DNA of 10,340 nt from Pseudomonadota bacterium. Its GTDB lineage: Bacteria; Pseudomonadota; Alphaproteobacteria; Rhizobiales; Beijerinckiaceae. The stretch is taken from the NCBI GenBank assembly GCA_023393655.1, contig JAEWKP010000291.1, positions 1 to 10,340 on the forward strand. Reading direction: 5' to 3'. Under the pieces are notes generated by a model that did not search any database, was not told the origin of the DNA, and saw nothing but the letters and a program-made list of their open reading frames with translations. The position numbers and the translations under genes are program-made. Positions 7,075 to 10,340 of the stretch are shown here, in pieces (position 1 is the first letter of the stretch; each line of letters begins with the position of its first letter).

Positions 7075-8001
7075 ATGCCCTTCGCAGACCTCTCTTCCGA
7101 TATCCGCGCCTCGGCCCCCGATCTGCGGGGCCGGCTTCTCGCCAATCAGGAGCTTTCGGGCCTGACCTGGTTCCGCGTCGGCGGCCCGGCGCTGATCCTG
7201 TTCACGCCGGCCGATGACGAGGATCTCGCCTATCTGCTCTCGAAGCTGCCGGAGGATATTCCGGTCACGGTGATCGGGCTCGGCTCCAACCTGATCGTGC
7301 GCGATGGCGGCATTCCCGGCGTCGTGGTCAGGCTCGGCGGCAAGGCCTTCGGCGAGATCGCGCTGGAAAGCGGCGACCGTCTGCGCGCCGGCACGGCTGT
7401 GCCGGATGTGAAAGTCGCGCGCGCTGCGGGCGATGCCTCGCTCGACGGGCTCGCCTTCTATCGCGGCATTCCCGGCTCGATCGGCGGGGCGCTGCGCATG
7501 AATGCCGGCGCCCATGGCGGCGAGACGACCGACGTGCTGGTGTCAGCGCGCGGCGTCACCCGCAAGGGCGAGATCGTCACGCTCTCCCATGCCGAGATGG
7601 GCTTCACCTATCGCAACAGTGCGGCCTCGACCCGCGACATCATCTTCACCTCCGCCCTGTTCCAAGGCCGGCCGGGCGATCAGGCGGAAATCCAGGCCGA
7701 GATGGACCGGGTGACGCAGGCGCGCGAGGCGGCGCAGCCGATCAAGGAGCGCACCGGCGGCTCGACCTTCAAGAACCCCGAGGGCGGCAAGGCCTGGAAG
7801 CTGATCGACGCTGCCGGCTGCCGTGGCCTGCGTGTCGGCGGGGCGCAGGTCTCCGAGATGCACTGCAACTTCCTGATCAACACCGGCGGAGCCACCGCCG
7901 CCGATGTCGAGGGGCTCGGCGAAGAGGTTCGCCGCCGAGTCAAGGACAACTCCGGCTTCGAGTTGCAATGGGAGATCAAGCGGCTCGGGGTTGCGGCGTA
8001 G
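7075..8001 (+). CDS. murB: MurB, UDP-N-acetylenolpyruvoylglucosamine reductase (type II-like)
   Basis: This cytoplasmic FAD enzyme uses NADPH to reduce UDP-GlcNAc-enolpyruvate to UDP-MurNAc, the substrate of MurC. It has 308 residues. Seen: TWFRVGGPA (31-39), the FAD-binding GLGSNLIVRDGG (68-79), FYRGIPGSIGGALRMNAGAHGGE (starting 128), TYRNS with Arg180 (178-182), the catalytic-serine motif GSTFKNP (Ser230), and the C-terminal ELQWEIKRLG whose Glu300 matches the proton-donating/catalytic glutamate. Length and motif spacing fit the shorter type II MurB (Staphylococcus-like) better than the E. coli type. The frame is open upstream to a GTG at 6973, but that extension is read through repeat copy 3; the ATG at 7075 is where family homology begins. 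AAGGAG from the repeat edge lies about 13 nt upstream, a long spacing. The 3' end overlaps the opposing pecM-like gene by 26 bp. Confidence 0.96.
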   Translation: MPFADLSSDIRASAPDLRGRLLANQELSGLTWFRVGGPALILFTPADDEDLAYLLSKLPEDIPVTVIGLGSNLIVRDGGIPGVVVRLGGKAFGEIALESGDRLRAGTAVPDVKVARAAGDASLDGLAFYRGIPGSIGGALRMNAGAHGGETTDVLVSARGVTRKGEIVTLSHAEMGFTYRNSAASTRDIIFTSALFQGRPGDQAEIQAEMDRVTQAREAAQPIKERTGGSTFKNPEGGKAWKLIDAAGCRGLRVGGAQVSEMHCNFLINTGGATAADVEGLGEEVRRRVKDNSGFELQWEIKRLGVAA

Positions 8002-8863
8002 CAGGTACCACTGCTGCCCGGCGGCGCGACAGGATCATCCCGGCGATCGTCGAGCCGAGCACGATCGCGATGCCCAGGAACTGCAGCGGGCTCAGCCATT
8101 CGCCCAGCAGCAGGGCGCCCAGAATCGTCGCCATGGTCGGGCTGAGCAGCCCGAGAAAGGCGACGCCGGCGCCGAGCGTGGTGACGCCCCTGATCCAGAG
8201 CCAGTAGGTCAGGGCCGTGCCGATGAGTATGAGATAGGCGAATCCGAGCCCGTTCAGTGCGGTGGGGACCGGCGGCAAGCCTTCCACGATCAGTGAGACC
8301 GGCAGCAGGATCAGCCCGCCGAGCGTGAGCTGCCAGGCCGCGATCGCCAGCGGCGAACCCATCTTGCCCCACCGTTCGGTCAGCACGGTGCCGGTCGCCA
8401 TCGAGGCGGCGCTCAGGAGGCCGGCTATGATGCCAATCGCATCGGGCTTCGCATGCGGATCGAGGACCAGGAGCGCGACGCCGACGAGGCCGGCGAGCGC
8501 GGCGAGGATCTGGCCGCGGCCCGGACGCCGGCCGAGCAGGGGCCAGGCGAGCAGGCCGACAATCAGGGGTTGGGTCGAGCCCACCGTTGCGGCGAGTCCA
8601 CCGGGCAGACGCGCCGCGCTGACGAAGAGCAGGGCGAAGAAGATGCCGATATTGGCGAGGCCGAGCGCAGCCAGCGGCAGGAGCTTGTCGCGCGGCGGCA
8701 GGCCGGGGCCGAGCGCCATCAGCAGCAATCCGGCCGGCAGGGCCCGGAGCGCGCCGACGAGCAGCGGATGATCCACTGGCAGCGTCTGGGTGAAGATGAT
8801 GTAGGTCGTGCCCCAGATGCAGGGCACGAGGATCGTGGTCAGCAAGGTCCGGTTCAGTGGCAT
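7976..8863 (-). CDS. pecM: PecM-like EamA/DMT-superfamily exporter
   Basis: A 295-residue inner-membrane protein with about ten hydrophobic segments in two EamA repeats. The first runs from PCIWGTTYI (14-22) through GIFFALLFVSAARLPGGLAATVGSTQPL, the second from GLLSAASMATGTVLTER (148-164) through the TPT-like TALTYWLW and LSPTMATILGALLLGE. From memory, the IWGTTY, RALPAGLL, NIGIFFALLFV and RLPGGLAATVG stretches closely resemble PecM, the DMT exporter of Dickeya and Agrobacterium, which is divergent from the MarR-family gene pecS there as here. The start at 8863 is chosen because GAGG (8869-8872) lies 5 nt before it; the frame is open to 8929, but that reaches into the operator region. The natural substrate is not known for most PecM proteins (linked to indigoidine or oxidative stress in some). 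The gene converges on murB and overlaps its end by 26 bp. Confidence 0.88.
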   Translation of the reverse strand: MPLNRTLLTTILVPCIWGTTYIIFTQTLPVDHPLLVGALRALPAGLLLMALGPGLPPRDKLLPLAALGLANIGIFFALLFVSAARLPGGLAATVGSTQPLIVGLLAWPLLGRRPGRGQILAALAGLVGVALLVLDPHAKPDAIGIIAGLLSAASMATGTVLTERWGKMGSPLAIAAWQLTLGGLILLPVSLIVEGLPPVPTALNGLGFAYLILIGTALTYWLWIRGVTTLGAGVAFLGLLSPTMATILGALLLGEWLSPLQFLGIAIVLGSTIAGMILSRRRAAVVPATPQPRAA

Positions 8864-8918
8864 GTCGGCCTCGAATAGCGCGTCGTGCTTGGCTCTCGCC
8901 GGCGCGGCTGCTAGTTTG

Positions 8919-8962
8919 ATTTGATACAAGATAATTCGACATCAAATTATCTTGTATCAAAT
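8919..8962. promoter_or_regulatory. pecS/pecM operator: perfect 18-bp inverted repeat with overlapping divergent promoters
   Basis: The arms ATTTGATACAAGATAATT (8919-8936) and its exact reverse complement (8945-8962) are separated by 8 bp. Each strand reads TTGATA-N18-AATTAT, so the same symmetric block supplies a plausible promoter in each direction: pecS with -35 at 8921-8926 and -10 at 8945-8950; pecM with -35 at 8955-8960 and -10 at 8931-8936. The block is strikingly A+T-rich in a G+C-rich window. PecS-family regulators repress both genes of the divergent pair from such sites; binding of this PecS here is inferred. Confidence 0.75.
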
Positions 8963-8969
8963 TATTTGA
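8957..8969. promoter_or_regulatory. Second palindrome TCAAAT-T-ATTTGA before pecS
   Basis: A perfect 6-1-6 palindrome that overlaps the right arm of the larger inverted repeat and ends just before the pecS AAGGAG (8971-8976). The sequence ATCAAATTAT also occurs at 8942-8950, so two similar half-sites are spaced 15 bp apart. It could be an extra MarR-family site giving tighter control of pecS than of pecM. Confidence 0.45.
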
Positions 8970-8981
8970 CAAGGAGCCGGA

Positions 8982-9491
8982 ATGAGTCAGGAGCGAACCT
9001 CCGTTCAGGGCGGGCCGATGGATTCGATCCTGACGCAGTGGCGGCGGGAACGGCCCGATCTCGATACGAGCGTGATGGCGGTCTGCGGCGATCTTTGGAG
9101 GGCGGCCGATCGGGTGCGTGATGGCGTCGCCGCCAATCTCGCGGGTGACGAGCTTGATCTCGCCGGTTTCGACGTGCTGCTGACGCTTCGGCGGCAGGGT
9201 CGGGGCAGGGCGCTCTCGCCCTCCGAATTGGCGCAGGACATGATGATCTCGACATCCGCGATGACCAACCGGCTCGACCGGTTGCAGAAGCGCGGGCTGA
9301 TCGAGCGGCAGGCCGATCCGGCCGACCGTCGGGCGCTGCGTATCGTGCTGACTGAGGCCGGCTTCGCGCTGGCGGACCGAATCGTTGTCAACCATGTCGC
9401 CACCGAGGAACGGCTGGTCAGCGCGCTCTCGGCAGAGGAGCGGGCCGAGCTCAGACGCCTCCTTGCGAAGATTGGCGAGGCCCGACCCTAA
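8982..9491 (+). CDS. pecS: PecS-like MarR-family regulator
   Basis: A 169-residue winged helix-turn-helix regulator. Seen: the PecS-type N-terminal helix LTQWRRERPDLD (17-28), which is close to the Dickeya PecS opening as I recall it; FDVLLTLRRQG (63-73); the HTH LSPSELAQDMMISTSAMTNRLDRLQKRGL (starting at 79, recognition helix about 90-103); the wing with DRR (115-117); and C-terminal dimerisation helices. In the urate-responsive HucR/PecS group, ligand binding uses a Trp in the extra N-terminal helix, an Asp and arginines. W20, D64, R97 and R117 are reasonable counterparts by rough alignment. AAGGAG at 8971-8976, 5 nt upstream, fixes the ATG at 8982 over an internal ATG at 9018. It likely represses itself and the divergent exporter and is released by urate or a similar signal during oxidative or host-linked stress (inference). 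Confidence 0.88.
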   Translation: MSQERTSVQGGPMDSILTQWRRERPDLDTSVMAVCGDLWRAADRVRDGVAANLAGDELDLAGFDVLLTLRRQGRGRALSPSELAQDMMISTSAMTNRLDRLQKRGLIERQADPADRRALRIVLTEAGFALADRIVVNHVATEERLVSALSAEERAELRRLLAKIGEARP

Positions 9492-9548
9492 CGCAGCTCA
9501 CGCGGTTTCCAGCCACTCCGCGGCGGCTCCGTTAACGCCGGCCGCGTC

Positions 9549-9577
9549 ATGGTTAACGAGCTGTTAACCAAGTTTAA
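9549..9577 (+). promoter_or_regulatory. CtrA-type box cluster upstream of ddl
   Basis: The sequence contains an exact TTAA-N7-TTAAC (TTAA at 9553-9556 and 9564-9567) overlapping the half-site ATGGTTAA (9549-9556, reverse complement of TTAACCAT). A third TTAAC lies 6 bp further on (9574-9578), and another isolated TTAAC occurs at 9532-9536. TTAA-N7-TTAA is the binding consensus of CtrA, the alphaproteobacterial cell cycle regulator, which controls ftsQA/ftsZ and other division genes. The cluster lies 33-61 nt before the ddl start, a normal position for overlap with a -35 region. The sites are seen; CtrA control is inferred. Confidence 0.68.
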
Positions 9578-9610
9578 CGAGGTTGGACGCATCGCAGGAG
9601 CGAAGCGTCG

Positions 9611-10340
9611 ATGACCAGACATGTTGCAGTGCTGATGGGCGGATGGTCCGTCGAGCGTGAGGTCAGCCTCAACAGCGGCGCGGCCTGCGCGCGGGCGCTG
9701 GAGAGCGTCGGCTACCGCGTCAGCCGCGTCGACGTGCAGCGCGACATCGCCGAGGTGCTGGCGAAGCTCAAGCCCGATGTCGCCTTCAACGCGCTCCACG
9801 GCCGCTTCGGCGAGGACGGCACGATCCAGGGCGTGCTCGAAATCCTGCGCATTCCCTACAGCCATTCCGGCGTGCTGGCCTCGGCGCTGGCGATCCGCAA
9901 GGACCGGGCGAAGACGGTGGTGAAGGCGGCCGGCGTGCCGGTCGCCCATGGCATCAACGTCTCGCGATTCGCCGCCGCCAAAGCGCATGTCCTGCCGCCG
10001 CCCTACGTTCTCAAGCCGATCGACGAGGGCTCCTCCGTCGGCGTCGTGATCGTCAAGAAGGGCAGGGAGCATCCACCCCAGGAAATCGCCCGGCCGGACT
10101 GGCCTTGCGGCGAGATGCTGCTGGCCGAGACCTTCATCGCCGGGCGCGAACTGACCTGTGCCGTGATGGGCGAGCGCAGCCTTGGTGTGACCGAAATACA
10201 AGCCGCAACCGGTGAGTTTTACGACTACGACGCGAAGTACGCGAAAGGCGGCTCGATCCACATCTGTCCGGCTCAAATTTTACCGAAAATTTACCAGCAG
10301 ATCGAAGAGTGTGCGTTAACGGCGCATCAAGCAATCGGAT
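9611..10340 (+). CDS. ddl: Ddl, D-alanine:D-alanine ligase (3'-truncated by window edge)
   Basis: This cytoplasmic ATP-grasp ligase makes the D-Ala-D-Ala dipeptide that MurF adds to the stem peptide. The frame runs open from 9611 to the last base, giving 243 residues of a usual 300-310. Seen: GGWSVEREVSLNSG (10-23) with the conserved Glu at 16; FNALHGRFGEDGTIQG (59-74); the ATP-grasp lysine motif YVLKPIDEGSSVGV (132-145); AGRELTCAVMG (177-187); and the TGEFYDYDAKY loop (200-210) with its substrate-gating tyrosine. The C-terminal metal-binding residues lie outside the window. CAGGAG at 9595-9600 is 10 nt before the ATG. In this order the gene is the one usually called ddlB, followed by ftsQ. 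From about 10180 base composition drops to roughly half G+C (72 of 140 bases in 10201-10340 by hand count), with codons such as ATA, TTA and TTT that are rare in the rest of the window. Confidence 0.95.
   Translation, partial: MTRHVAVLMGGWSVEREVSLNSGAACARALESVGYRVSRVDVQRDIAEVLAKLKPDVAFNALHGRFGEDGTIQGVLEILRIPYSHSGVLASALAIRKDRAKTVVKAAGVPVAHGINVSRFAAAKAHVLPPPYVLKPIDEGSSVGVVIVKKGREHPPQEIARPDWPCGEMLLAETFIAGRELTCAVMGERSLGVTEIQAATGEFYDYDAKYAKGGSIHICPAQILPKIYQQIEECALTAHQAIG

Noticed and set aside
7680..9395. 571-codon minus-strand frame across murB, the exporter, the operator and pecS
   Set aside because: It overlaps three well-supported genes in another frame and crosses the A+T-rich operator. Its translation is Arg/Pro/Ala-rich low complexity.

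Overview
The window is a stretch of the dcw (division and cell wall) cluster of a high-G+C alphaproteobacterium, most likely a member of the Hyphomicrobiales (Rhizobiales). Three things point there: the gene order murD-ftsW-murG-murC-murB-ddl, the style of the protein sequences (for example the FtsW start and the fused-looking MurG/MurC spacing), and CtrA-type TTAA-N7-TTAA boxes before ddl. A Bosea-like or neighbouring family is a guess; genus cannot be fixed from this sequence alone.

Layout. 1-1082: 3' part of murD (+). 1101-2522: two accessory genes on the minus strand, a SAM-dependent methyltransferase and a VOC-fold protein, separating murD from ftsW. 2523-2826: divergent intergenic region with a CtrA-like box and GANTC sites. 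2827-6481: ftsW, murG and murC (+), packed with 4 and 15 nt gaps. 6482-7074: an inserted block made of three copies of a ~52-bp double-hairpin repeat and a small DUF559 (Vsr-like nuclease fold) gene. 7075-8001: murB (+). 7976-8981: pecM-like drug/metabolite exporter gene (-), tail-overlapping murB, and a divergent promoter region with a perfect 18-bp inverted repeat. 8982-9491: pecS-like MarR-family regulator (+). 9492-9610: promoter region with clustered TTAA boxes. 9611-10340: 5' two thirds of ddl (+).

How the genes work together. MurB and MurC make UDP-MurNAc and add L-Ala, MurD adds D-Glu, Ddl supplies D-Ala-D-Ala, MurG converts lipid I to lipid II, and FtsW polymerises lipid II at the septum. 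The core pathway is conserved, but the cluster is broken in three places by accessory DNA: methyltransferase/VOC, repeat plus DUF559, and pecS/pecM. After two of these breaks the core genes appear to have regained promoters carrying CtrA-type sites (strong before ddl, weaker before ftsW). After the third, murB appears to take its Shine-Dalgarno-like sequence from the edge of a repeat copy.

The parts most worth following up are the REP-like repeat/DUF559 cassette, the mirror-symmetric pecS/pecM control region, and the CtrA box cluster before ddl. I did not see a clearly new multi-gene system; the repeat/DUF559 unit is the best candidate for an under-described mobile element. No tRNA, rRNA, CRISPR or complete insertion sequence was seen.
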